From JASHSH01 sp036490215 (GTDB lineage: Bacteria; Pseudomonadota; Alphaproteobacteria; Rhodospirillales; Magnetospirillaceae), in contig DASXEH010000095.1 of NCBI GenBank assembly GCA_036490215.1, forward strand, positions 1 to 64,000: a stretch of 64,000 nt of DNA. The letters run 5' to 3'. Each line of letters starts with the position of its first letter. Position 1 is the first letter of the stretch. Shown piece by piece: positions 7,968-18,573 of the stretch. A program made the translations under genes and the position numbers. The notes under the pieces are model-generated. The model ran no database searches and had not been told where the DNA came from. It saw nothing but the letters and a program-made list of their open reading frames with translations.

Positions 7968-8037
7968 TGCGGATAGGCCGTTTCCGGGCTCAACCGGAAG
8001 GTCGGAAAACCGCCGGCACAGACGGTTCCGGGACGCC

Positions 8038-9156
8038 ATGAAACTGACGATCGAACGCGCCGCCTTGCTCAAGGCGCTCAATCACGTGCAAAGCGTAGTC
8101 GAGCGCCGCAATACCATTCCGATCCTGTCCAACGTCAAGATCGAGGGGAAAGGCGGTAAGGTCAGCCTCAACGCCACCGATATGGATCTCGACATCGTCG
8201 AGGCCGTGGGCGCCGAGGTCAGCCGGCCCGGTGGGGCCACCGCGCCCGCCCATACGCTCTATGAAATCGTGCGCAAACTGCCCGAGGGCTCGCAGGTCGA
8301 ACTCGATCTGGCAGGCAAGGACGGGCAATTGACGCTGCGTTCGGGCCGCTCGAAATTCGCGCTGCCGGTGTTGCCGGTCGAAGATTTCCCGGTGATGTCG
8401 GGCGGCGACCTGCCCTTCACCTTCACCGTATCGGGCAATGATCTCAAGGCGCTGATCGATCGCACCCGCTTCGCGATCTCGAGCGAAGAAACCCGTTACT
8501 ACCTCAACGGCATCTATCTCCACGCCGCGAAAAGCGAGGGCGTGCCGGTGCTGCGCGCTGTGGCCACCGACGGCCATCGTCTGGCGCGCGTCGAGGTGCC
8601 GCTGCCCGAGGGCGCATCCGGCATGCCGGGCGTGATCGTGCCGCGCAAGACCGTGGTGGAACTGCGCAAACTGCTCGACGAGGGCGGCGACGAGGTGACG
8701 ATCTCGCTCTCCGAAACCAAAATCCGTTTTGCTTTCGACGACGCGGCGATGACCTCGAAGCTGATCGACGGCACCTTCCCGGATTACGAACGCGTGATCC
8801 CGTCCGACAACGACAAGGTGCTCGAAGTCGATTGCAAGTCGTTCAGTCAGGCGGTCGATCGCGTCTCGGCGATCTCGACCGAGCGCTCGCGCGCGATCAA
8901 GTTGAGCGTGGCCAAGGGCGCGTTGACCTTGTCGGCGTCGAGCCCTGAATCGGGCAGTGCCACGGAAGAACTCGAAGCCAACTACGACGCCGGCCCGATC
9001 GAAATCGGATTCAATTCCCGCTATCTGCTCGACATCATGCAGCAGATCGAAGGCGATGCTGCGCGCTTCTCGATGGCCGATGCGGCCAGCCCGACCATCG
9101 TGCGCGAAGTGGCCGATGGTGGCGCGCTCTATGTGCTGATGCCGATGCGGGTGTGA
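8038..9156 (+). CDS. dnaN: DNA polymerase III beta subunit (sliding clamp)
   Basis: 372 residues, the normal length of the bacterial clamp, made of three repeated clamp domains (about 1-120, 130-250, 255-372). The start MKLTIERAALLKALNHVQSV, the central FAISSEETRYYLNGIYL and the C-terminal ending ALYVLMPMRV are typical; the last part forms the hydrophobic pocket for clamp-binding motifs. It encircles DNA and tethers the replicative polymerase. It follows dnaA after 176 bp, which contain a palindrome with a possible promoter, and precedes recF by 13 bp. Confidence 0.98.
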   Translation: MKLTIERAALLKALNHVQSVVERRNTIPILSNVKIEGKGGKVSLNATDMDLDIVEAVGAEVSRPGGATAPAHTLYEIVRKLPEGSQVELDLAGKDGQLTLRSGRSKFALPVLPVEDFPVMSGGDLPFTFTVSGNDLKALIDRTRFAISSEETRYYLNGIYLHAAKSEGVPVLRAVATDGHRLARVEVPLPEGASGMPGVIVPRKTVVELRKLLDEGGDEVTISLSETKIRFAFDDAAMTSKLIDGTFPDYERVIPSDNDKVLEVDCKSFSQAVDRVSAISTERSRAIKLSVAKGALTLSASSPESGSATEELEANYDAGPIEIGFNSRYLLDIMQQIEGDAARFSMADAASPTIVREVADGGALYVLMPMRV

Positions 9157-9169
9157 CGGACCGGATGGT

Positions 9170-10333
9170 GTGACGCTCGATGCAGCGCGTGATGGGGTCG
9201 CGGTCGTCCGTCTGATGCTCGAGGAGTTCCGCTCCTACCGGGCATTGCGGCTCGAAGTCGATCCAAGGCCTGTGGTGCTCACGGGGGCCAACGGGGCCGG
9301 CAAGACCAATATCCTCGAGGCTTTGTCGTTCCTGGCGCCCGGCCGCGGTTTGCGGCGGGCGCGGCTCGATGAAGTGGCGCGGCGTGATGGCGGCGCCGGT
9401 GTGCCTTGGGCGGTGGCGGCGCGGTTGGAACAATCGGCTGGGGGGCTCGATATCGGCCCCCTTGATATTGGAACGGGGCGCGAGGCCGGATCGGAGCGGC
9501 GCACGGTGCGCATCAATGGCGAGGCTGCCAAGTCGCAGGCCGTGCTGGCCGAGGTGGTGAGTTTGGTTTGGTTGACGCCGTCGATGGATCGGCTGTTCAG
9601 CGAAGGGGCGAGCGGACGCCGCCGCTTCCTCGACCGGCTGGTGATGGGACTCGATCCCGCCCATGCGCGGCGCGCACTGGCCTATGAGCATGCGATGCGC
9701 GAACGCGCGCGGCTCTTGGGCGATGAAGACGGTGGGCGTGGCGATGCGGCTTGGCTCGCGACGCTCGAAGAGCGGATGGCGCAAGAGGGCGTGGCGATCG
9801 CGAGCGCGCGTCTCGCCTGGGCAAAGCGGCTCGATGCTGCGTGCCGCGAAAGAGTTGGTCCGTTTCCGGCGGCGGCGCTGATGGTCGACGGTGTGATCGA
9901 AGGCTGGCTGGCGACGCAGAGTGAAGACGAGGTGCGCGCGCGTTTTGCCAAAGCACTCGCCGATGCGCGGCCCCGCGATGCGGCGGCTGGCGTGACGACG
10001 CTGGGGCCGCATCGGAGTGATTTGCTGCTGCGCCACGCCGATCGCGATCTGCCGGCCGAGCAGGGATCGACCGGCGAGCAGAAGGCGGTGCTGGTGCGTG
10101 TGTTGTTGGCGCAGGCGCGGGTTCAGCGCGCCGAGCGCGGCCAGGCGCCGATGCTGCTGTTGGACGAGGTGGTGGCCCATCTCGACGAAGAGCGGCGGGC
10201 GGCATTGTTCGACGAGCTGGCGGCCCTGTCCGGGCAGAGCTGGCTCACCGGCACCGATGCGGCGCTATTCGCGCCGTTCGGCGACCGGGCGCAGATGTTC
10301 CGTCTCGAGGCGGGCACGCTTCACCCTGTGTGA
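9170..10333 (+). CDS. recF: DNA replication and repair protein RecF
   Basis: 387 residues of an SMC/ABC-type ATPase that loads RecA at single-strand gaps. Walker A is GANGAGKTN near residue 40, the signature is STGEQKA, and Walker B is MLLLDEVVAHLD near the C-terminus. The start is GTG at 9170, 13 bp after dnaN, so the two are probably co-transcribed. Residues about 75-110 contain a Gly-rich, variable insertion, which is normal for the family. The order dnaN-recF-gyrB is conserved widely. Confidence 0.96.
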   Translation: MTLDAARDGVAVVRLMLEEFRSYRALRLEVDPRPVVLTGANGAGKTNILEALSFLAPGRGLRRARLDEVARRDGGAGVPWAVAARLEQSAGGLDIGPLDIGTGREAGSERRTVRINGEAAKSQAVLAEVVSLVWLTPSMDRLFSEGASGRRRFLDRLVMGLDPAHARRALAYEHAMRERARLLGDEDGGRGDAAWLATLEERMAQEGVAIASARLAWAKRLDAACRERVGPFPAAALMVDGVIEGWLATQSEDEVRARFAKALADARPRDAAAGVTTLGPHRSDLLLRHADRDLPAEQGSTGEQKAVLVRVLLAQARVQRAERGQAPMLLLDEVVAHLDEERRAALFDELAALSGQSWLTGTDAALFAPFGDRAQMFRLEAGTLHPV

Positions 10334-10378
10334 GGCGCGCGAATCGGGACGAAAAGGTTTGGAAGGAAAACGGTAGAG

Positions 10379-12838
<2,460 letters not shown>

Positions 12839-13180
12839 GGAAAACGTCGCGATCTGACTCATCCATATCGCGTGCGGCGCGCGATTGCGGATTTCCGATT
12901 TCATCATGGGGCGCCGATTGCAGTCGAAAAAATCCCCAACGTGGCGCGCAAATCGGTGGTTTGGGCGGTCGTTGCTGCGGTCGAGACATGGCGCATTTTT
13001 AGATTCCGTTCTCACTTTTTGCGGGAATAACCCCCTGTCCTCGGGGTAAACTGAGCATCGTAACGATGCTCTTGGCCGTATATGGCCCTCATGCCAAGAG
13101 AAAGAACCCCATTCATTGACGGACGCAACGCGTGTATCCGGACGTGATCCCGCCGTAGCCTGATCGAGGCAGATGAGAGC
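12839..13180. other. Intergenic region between gyrB and the accessory glycan genes
   Basis: 342 bp with no credible gene. It contains a weak CGCGAT/ATCGCG inverted repeat right after gyrB (12848-12872), a CCCC/GGGG hairpin at 13031-13046, and a perfect 19-bp palindrome at 13053-13071. It marks the boundary between high-GC core genes and the lower-GC stretch that follows. Confidence 0.5.
13053..13071. promoter_or_regulatory. Perfect 19-bp palindrome upstream of the flippase gene
   Basis: GAGCATCGT (13053-13061) and ACGATGCTC (13063-13071) are perfect inverted arms around a single A. An odd-length dyad with a one-base centre suits a dimeric repressor better than an RNA hairpin. It lies 109 bp before the flippase start. 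The binding protein is unknown. Confidence 0.4.
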
Positions 13181-14542
13181 ATGCGTTTCTCGAAATTCAG
13201 CCCCGATACCCGGCGTGTCATCCGGAACGGCATTGCTGTTGGTGGCGTCTCGATCCTTCCCCGTGTTGCGCAGGCTGTGCAGAGCATTGTGATCGCCGCG
13301 CGCTTCGGCGCGGGCGATCAGGTTGACGCCTATCTGGCGGCCCTGATCCTTCCGCAGACTTTGCTCATCATTGGCGCACAGTCGTTCGCGACGGCTTTGG
13401 TGCCGGCCTATCTGCAACGGCGCACGACAGACGGCGAAGCCGCCGCTACGGAACTGGCCGCTCGGGCTTTCGGATTTGGGATTGCTGGAATGGCGATCGC
13501 CACCCTTGGCCTCTGGATTCTCGGCCAGCCGCTCATTTCGCTCACGGCTCACGGCTTTGCTGACGCCAAGCGCGATACGACATGGGTCTATCTGCTGTGG
13601 TTGGCGCCATTGGTTTTTTGCCAAGGAGCCGTGGCGATTGGCACTGCTCTCATCAACGCCCGAGATCGTTTTGCCTGGGCTGCACTGGTTCCAACTGTGA
13701 CCCCCATGCTGGTGATTGCCATTCTCGTGCTTCCCTTCGCCGGGATAGATATGCGTGCCGTATCCATTGTTACTTTCGTCGGGGCGCTGATCGAGGGCGC
13801 GATCGTCGTGCTTATGGCTCGGCATATCGGTCTGCCTTGGCCGCGCATGACCGGTAAAAAGGGGGGGGGGTTGGGTCGCTTGTTCGGCCAGAATCTCTTC
13901 CTGGCCGGAAGTTTCATATTCAATAGCGGCAACCCGATCATCGGCCAATTCTTCGCATCACATGCGCCCAGCGGCATCGCGATAATGAATTACGGCAGCA
14001 AAGTCGTTGTCGCGTTGCTTGCACTCGCGGCGCTCCCGTTGGCTACCGTCGTGCTGCCCTATTTCTCGGCGCAGACGGCACAGAAGGATTTCGTCCGGCT
14101 CCAACGCAATTTGCGTCACTGGGGCCTCGTTATCGTTGCTGTAACCGTGCCGGCCACGATTGTTCTGATCGCGGCGTCGCATCCGATCGTTCGAATTCTA
14201 TTCGAACATGGGCAGTTTACGGCACAAGATACTGACGCCGTCGTTGACGTGCAGCGTGCATATCTGATCCAAATTCCTGCCTATATTTTCGGTACCCTGG
14301 GCGGCCGGATGATGGTTGCGCTCGGTTTGGCGCGACAGGTCTTTTGGGTCACGATCGTCAATTTCGTGGTCAATGTCGGATTCGGCTACATTCTTTTTCA
14401 GGCGATGGGTGTCCCCGGGATTGCATTGGCGACGAGCCTAATGTTCATCGTGCAGGCTATCCTGTTTTTGCGAATTCTGGCCGTGCACCTCGGGGAAAAA
14501 GCGATCTCCGTGCCCGACTCCGAACCGGCGAGGCATGGATGA
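13181..14542 (+). CDS. MurJ/MviN-like lipid-linked glycan flippase
   Basis: 453 residues with about 12-14 hydrophobic helices, belonging to the MOP-superfamily MurJ/MviN group. Typical elements are ARFGAGDQVDAYLAAL near the N-terminus, LVPAYLQRR, and ILFEHGQFTAQDT in the second half, the latter very characteristic of MurJ. Such proteins flip lipid-linked sugars (lipid II or polysaccharide precursors) across the inner membrane. It is shorter than housekeeping MurJ (about 510 residues), has lower GC, and sits with methyltransferases and a glycosyltransferase, so I infer a role in a surface glycan rather than peptidoglycan. It contains a ten-G run (13861-13870) encoding KKGGG in a loop, where slippage would truncate the protein. 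Confidence 0.82.
   Translation: MRFSKFSPDTRRVIRNGIAVGGVSILPRVAQAVQSIVIAARFGAGDQVDAYLAALILPQTLLIIGAQSFATALVPAYLQRRTTDGEAAATELAARAFGFGIAGMAIATLGLWILGQPLISLTAHGFADAKRDTTWVYLLWLAPLVFCQGAVAIGTALINARDRFAWAALVPTVTPMLVIAILVLPFAGIDMRAVSIVTFVGALIEGAIVVLMARHIGLPWPRMTGKKGGGLGRLFGQNLFLAGSFIFNSGNPIIGQFFASHAPSGIAIMNYGSKVVVALLALAALPLATVVLPYFSAQTAQKDFVRLQRNLRHWGLVIVAVTVPATIVLIAASHPIVRILFEHGQFTAQDTDAVVDVQRAYLIQIPAYIFGTLGGRMMVALGLARQVFWVTIVNFVVNVGFGYILFQAMGVPGIALATSLMFIVQAILFLRILAVHLGEKAISVPDSEPARHG
13856..13870. repeat. A5-G10 homopolymer tract inside the flippase gene
   Basis: Five A followed by ten G lie in frame and encode Lys-Lys-Gly-Gly-Gly between two membrane segments. Homopolymeric G tracts of this length are classical sites of slipped-strand mispairing; gain or loss of one base would shift the frame about halfway through the protein. 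Confidence 0.9.
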
Positions 14543-14609
14543 TAGCGATCCGTTTCCCGGCGCGCCGGCATGCGGCGGCTGTCAATCCGAAAACCGAGAA
14601 GCGCATGTG

Positions 14610-15392
14610 ATGCGCAAGACTTCGGTTGAATATTGGGACGGCGTCTGGAGCGCCGAGACTAACGAGTCGATCCTCGACCCTCAGGGCCGATTGATCCGGC
14701 ATCAGTTTGATCGTGCGCTTGATGCCGCGATATCGGAATGCTTCAAGGCTTGGGGAAGCGTGCCTGAAACGCTGATTGAGCTGGGCTGCGGCGGATCGAT
14801 CTATTTGCCATATTTCGCCAAGCGCGGAATTCGCATTGCGGGAATCGATTATTCGACGCGCGGCCGCGATCAGGCCCGCGCTTCGCTAGCCGCAAACAAC
14901 GTGCCCGGCGATATCTACGAAGGCGATATCTTTTCGCCGCCGGAGAACCTGCGCGGCAAATTCGATGTGGTCTTTTCGGCTGGCCTATTCGAGCATTTTG
15001 ACGATACCGCGGCGGCCATCAGTGCGGGTAAACAATTCCTGCGGCCCGGCGGTTTGATGATTTCGACGATCCCCAATATGCGGGGTATTCCGGGTTGCCT
15101 TCAGCGGCGGCTCGATCGCCGGCTGTTCGATATTCATGTACCGCTTGATCGCGATCAGTTCGCAGAGGCCCATCGTCGCGCTGGCCTGACGGTGTTAAGG
15201 TCGTCCTACGTTATGACGCTGAATTTTTACGTCCTGCAATATAGCGCAGAATCGTCATGGATTGGCCTGACTCTGCGTGCCCTGCGCACGGCAATCATGC
15301 GCAGCGTGTGGTGGAGCGAAAGAACCTTCGCCTGGTCCTATCCGAACCGCCTTACATCGCCCTATGTCTTGTGTGCGGCGCGCTTGCCTTAA
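14610..15392 (+). CDS. Class I SAM-dependent methyltransferase
   Basis: About 260 residues. The SAM-binding motif I is LIELGCGGSIYLPYFAKRG, followed by GIDYS (motif II acidic residue), FDVVFSAGLFEHF and FLRPGGLMISTIPN, a standard Rossmann methyltransferase of the Methyltransf_11/23 type. The substrate is not visible; the neighbours suggest a glycan, lipid or sugar precursor. I chose ATG at 14610 because GAGAAG lies 8 nt upstream; an in-frame ATG at 14535 adds 25 residues and overlaps the flippase stop by 8 bp but has no well-spaced ribosome-binding site. Its stop overlaps the convergent methyltransferase stop by 4 bp (TTAA). Confidence 0.8.
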   Translation: MRKTSVEYWDGVWSAETNESILDPQGRLIRHQFDRALDAAISECFKAWGSVPETLIELGCGGSIYLPYFAKRGIRIAGIDYSTRGRDQARASLAANNVPGDIYEGDIFSPPENLRGKFDVVFSAGLFEHFDDTAAAISAGKQFLRPGGLMISTIPNMRGIPGCLQRRLDRRLFDIHVPLDRDQFAEAHRRAGLTVLRSSYVMTLNFYVLQYSAESSWIGLTLRALRTAIMRSVWWSERTFAWSYPNRLTSPYVLCAARLP

Positions 15393-16207
15393 GTCCGGCG
15401 CAGGATGAATTCGTCGCAACCGGTGCCGAACAGGCCGATCGTTCCGGCCGCATTCTCGAATACGCGTTCCATGGCGAATCCAGACGGAATATGCGCCGCG
15501 ACGTCGGACGGCAGAACCGAGTCGTAAGGGTAGCCGCCCAACCAATCATGCACGTCGTGATGCCAGTTCATGCCGCGGACGCGTTCGTAGTCGGCGATAT
15601 AGCGCCACGGATTTTGCCGGCGCCCGATAAACGACGCGATCAGCGCGGCCTTGTATACCGAACGGATGATCCATTGCAGCCAGCGCGGCGCACGGGTGTA
15701 GATGCGTTTTTCAATGCGCCACAGGCCGCAGAATGGCGTGCGGCGGTACAGCGCCAACACCAGCAGCCCGCCGGGCATGACCATCTTGGCCGCTTTGTCG
15801 ACGGCATCCCACATATTGCCGGTATGATGCAGTACGCCCCAGCTGTGCACGATATCGAACTGCTCTGCGGTTGGGTCGAGGTCCAACGCGCTTTTTTCCG
15901 CGACCTGCCACGATCCATCCGGTGCAAAGCGTTCGAGCACGCTTCGGGCCGCGAGGACGGAATTGGGGTCGAGATCATAGCCAACCACGCGCTTGGCCCC
16001 TAAGCGCAGCGCGGCCAACATCGACAGGCCAGATCCGCATCCGATATCGAGAAAGCTACGGTCTCGAATCTGATCGACGCTCAAAAGTTTCGACAGCCCG
16101 CGCTCGGCCTCGGCGATCTTGGAGTCCGATAGCGTCTCCGCAAACGACCGCCAGTTCTCCCCGAATCCGAAATGCGACTCAAGGGATGTTGTGTCTTCAG
16201 CGCTCAA
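15389..16207 (-). CDS. Class I SAM-dependent methyltransferase
   Basis: About 272 residues with a Rossmann methyltransferase core: FLDIGCGSGLSMLAALRLGA (motif I), GYDLDPNSV (motif II), FDIVHSWGVLHHTGNMW, and VMPGGLLVLALYRR. The N-terminal SHFGFGENWRSFAETL followed by the core is seen in many small methyltransferases of surface-polysaccharide loci. I favour TTG at 16207 because AGGAG lies 7 nt upstream; an ATG at 16267 would add 20 basic residues. The gene is followed on the same strand by nothing; upstream lies the GT4 gene, 80 bp away, so the two are probably one transcript. Substrate unknown. Confidence 0.78.
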   Translation of the reverse strand: MSAEDTTSLESHFGFGENWRSFAETLSDSKIAEAERGLSKLLSVDQIRDRSFLDIGCGSGLSMLAALRLGAKRVVGYDLDPNSVLAARSVLERFAPDGSWQVAEKSALDLDPTAEQFDIVHSWGVLHHTGNMWDAVDKAAKMVMPGGLLVLALYRRTPFCGLWRIEKRIYTRAPRWLQWIIRSVYKAALIASFIGRRQNPWRYIADYERVRGMNWHHDVHDWLGGYPYDSVLPSDVAAHIPSGFAMERVFENAAGTIGLFGTGCDEFILRRT

Positions 16208-16286
16208 GAAACCGCTCCTGTGACGTCGCAGATATGTGCCATGAGCCCGCTCTTGCAGCAAGGGCATTGCCCCTTGCCCTCGGATA

Positions 16287-17417
16287 TCAACGGCGTGCCG
16301 TCAAGTCGCCCAGAAGCGCTTCCGTACGGGCAATCAAAGTATCGAGGGCATAGGATGCAATGATCCGCTCGCGACACGATTGCGCCAAGTGGTCGCGATC
16401 CGCCGCCACGCGCTGGAGCTGCGCCGTAATGGCTTGCGTCATCGCTCCCGGGTTGCCCACGGGGACGGTCAGTCCGGTGTTACCGATCACGACGGCGCAG
16501 TCACCCACATCGGTCGCCACGGCGGATACACCGCACGCCATCGCCTCGGCAATCACATTGGGCATGCCTTCGGCCGGCGAGGTTAGAACAAGAAGATCAA
16601 AGGCGTTATATACGGCGTTCACGTCGTCTCGAGCTGGCTCCCATATCAGCTTGTCCTTCAGGCCCAGACTGTCGGCCAGTGCGTGCAATTCTGCGCGATA
16701 GACGTCCTGACCCGAGCCGACGATGGCGAAGCGAAACGCCTCGCCCACCTTTGCCAGCGGCGCAATTGCCCGCAGAAAGGTCGGCAGATCCTTCTGTGGA
16801 TCGATCCGGCCGACCGCGCCGATCAGTTGCACACCGTCATCGAGTGCCCAGGCATCGCGCACGCGACGCCGCGCGTCGGCATCGGGTTGGAACCGTTCCG
16901 TGTCGATGCCATTGGGGATCACGGTGATCCGTTGCGACGGAAAGCCGCGGCTGATCGCATAACGGGCGCCGGCATGGGAGTTGGCGACAATCATGTCCGC
17001 CATGCCGGATAGCCGCGCTTCCAGCCAATAGGAGAATCGCGTCAAGCGATCGTCACGCGAGATATCGACAAAGGCCGTCCGCAGACTCCATATGATGGTG
17101 GTTTCGCGCCGCGCCAATCGTCCAAAAAGGGCGATGATATTAGCAACGGGCAGGAAGGCATAAATCAGATCGGGCCGATCATCGCGCACTATTCCGATGA
17201 AGCGCATCAGAAACCGAACGATGTCCCAGCGGCCCTGCTTGCAGAGGTTCACCAAATTCACGCCTGCCTCGCGCAGGCCCGAGGCCATGGCCGCGTCGTC
17301 GTAGAACATGGCCACGGTGACATGATGGCCTCGTGTTGCCAGGCCTTTGGCCACATAGATCAGCTGCCGTTCCGCGCCGCCCCGGCCAAGCGACCGGCAC
17401 AGAAACATCACTCGCAT
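16287..17417 (-). CDS. Glycosyltransferase family 4 protein
   Basis: About 376 residues in the GT-B fold. The N-terminal acceptor half begins MRVMFLCRSLGRGGAERQ with the Gly-rich loop; the C-terminal half has VIPNGIDTERF, VGRIDPQKDLPTFLRA and the nucleotide-sugar EX7E motif in SPAEGMPNVIAEAMACG. It transfers a sugar from an activated donor, probably to a lipid-linked or surface glycan, retaining anomeric configuration. I start it at the ATG at 17417, where the family normally begins; an upstream start at 17492 would overlap the adenosine deaminase gene. Donor and acceptor cannot be read from sequence. Confidence 0.85.
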   Translation of the reverse strand: MRVMFLCRSLGRGGAERQLIYVAKGLATRGHHVTVAMFYDDAAMASGLREAGVNLVNLCKQGRWDIVRFLMRFIGIVRDDRPDLIYAFLPVANIIALFGRLARRETTIIWSLRTAFVDISRDDRLTRFSYWLEARLSGMADMIVANSHAGARYAISRGFPSQRITVIPNGIDTERFQPDADARRRVRDAWALDDGVQLIGAVGRIDPQKDLPTFLRAIAPLAKVGEAFRFAIVGSGQDVYRAELHALADSLGLKDKLIWEPARDDVNAVYNAFDLLVLTSPAEGMPNVIAEAMACGVSAVATDVGDCAVVIGNTGLTVPVGNPGAMTQAITAQLQRVAADRDHLAQSCRERIIASYALDTLIARTEALLGDLTARR

Positions 17418-17472
17418 CGACTGGCCACGCCGAAGGTCATGGCTGCGATCATAGTGCCGTTCCACCAGAGCC

Positions 17473-18498
17473 TCAATCCGCGTAAGCCGCAATCTCTGCG
17501 GCCAGCGTCTCCCGCTTCGCCTCAGGTAGCAGCGCCGCCCTGGCCGCTCGCACGGCGAAACCCTTCATCTCGGCTTTCGAATAGCCGAAGGTCTGGGCCA
17601 CGCGCAGGTACTCCCGGTTGAGGTCGGTATCGAACATCGGCGGGTCGTCGGTGTTGAGGCTGATGTTGAGCCCGTACTCGTCCATCCGCCGGAAGGGGTG
17701 GTTGGCGATCGCGTCGAACACCTTCAGGCAGACATTCGACGATGGGCAGACTTCCAGCGGAATCTGCCGCTCCTTGAGGAAAGCCAGCACATTGGAATCA
17801 CCGGCGGCGGCAACGCCATGGCCGATGCGCACCGCGCCCAGTTGCTCGACGGCAACGCGGATGCTTGCCGCCGTGCCGGTCTCGCCGGCATGCGTTACGG
17901 CCGGCACGCCGGCTTCCTTGGCGAGTGCAAAGGGCCGCGCGAAATCCTCAGGCGGGAAACCGGGCTCATAGCCGCCCAATCCCAGCGCCGCGATCAGCCC
18001 ATCGCCGTGGTGCCGCGTCACCCACTCCGCCACCATCATCGATTCCTCGGGCGTCGCGTAGTCGCGCGGGATGTCGATGATCAGGCCGAGCGAGATATCC
18101 TCGGTTGCGCGCACCTCGTCGAGCGCTTTACGGATCGCGGCGATCTGGTCAGCGAAGGCGGTGCCGTTGTTCTTGAAATGGGTCAGCGCGGTGAAGGTCG
18201 CCTCGGTGTGACGCACCTTCTGGCGTGCCTGCGTCTTCAGGAACGCGAGCGCAACCTGGTAGATATCCTCCTCGCTCTGGATCGCTTTCGAGAATGCCCA
18301 GTAGACCTCGGCAAAATGCGGGAAATCGGTGAAGCGATACCAGTCGCGGAATTCGGCCAGCGTCTTGGGCGGCAGATCGACATGGTTCTTCTGCGCCAGC
18401 CGCATCAGCGTCTCGGGCAGGATTGCGCCCTCGACATGCACATGCAGTTCCACCTTCGGCAGCCCAGCCACCCAGTCTTCCGTCACGTCGGTCATCAT
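17473..18498 (-). CDS. add: Adenosine deaminase
   Basis: About 341 residues of the amidohydrolase-fold adenosine/adenine deaminase family: metal-binding HxH in ELHVHVEGA near residue 20, catalytic THAGE, RIGHGV and LNTDDPPMF. It converts adenosine to inosine with a bound zinc ion, in the cytoplasm. I use the ATG at 18498; a longer frame begins with TTG at 18555 and adds 19 basic residues not typical of the family. An adenine deaminase or another aminohydrolase of the same family is possible. It is on the same strand as the glycosyltransferase but 55 bp away, and it may connect with the ureide genes further right through purine breakdown. Confidence 0.85.
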   Translation of the reverse strand: MMTDVTEDWVAGLPKVELHVHVEGAILPETLMRLAQKNHVDLPPKTLAEFRDWYRFTDFPHFAEVYWAFSKAIQSEEDIYQVALAFLKTQARQKVRHTEATFTALTHFKNNGTAFADQIAAIRKALDEVRATEDISLGLIIDIPRDYATPEESMMVAEWVTRHHGDGLIAALGLGGYEPGFPPEDFARPFALAKEAGVPAVTHAGETGTAASIRVAVEQLGAVRIGHGVAAAGDSNVLAFLKERQIPLEVCPSSNVCLKVFDAIANHPFRRMDEYGLNISLNTDDPPMFDTDLNREYLRVAQTFGYSKAEMKGFAVRAARAALLPEAKRETLAAEIAAYAD

Positions 18499-18573
18499 TC
18501 GTCCCAAGAGCTTGCGAGAGGGCGTCACTGTCTCGCGCTCTCGGGGTGAATTCAATGACTGTTATCGCACCGC

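Noticed and set aside
6056..8037. Chromosomal origin of replication around dnaA
   Set aside because: Neither the rpsT-dnaA nor the dnaA-dnaN spacer shows a cluster of DnaA boxes; the few similar 9-mers have at least two mismatches. GC skew cannot be judged from this window.
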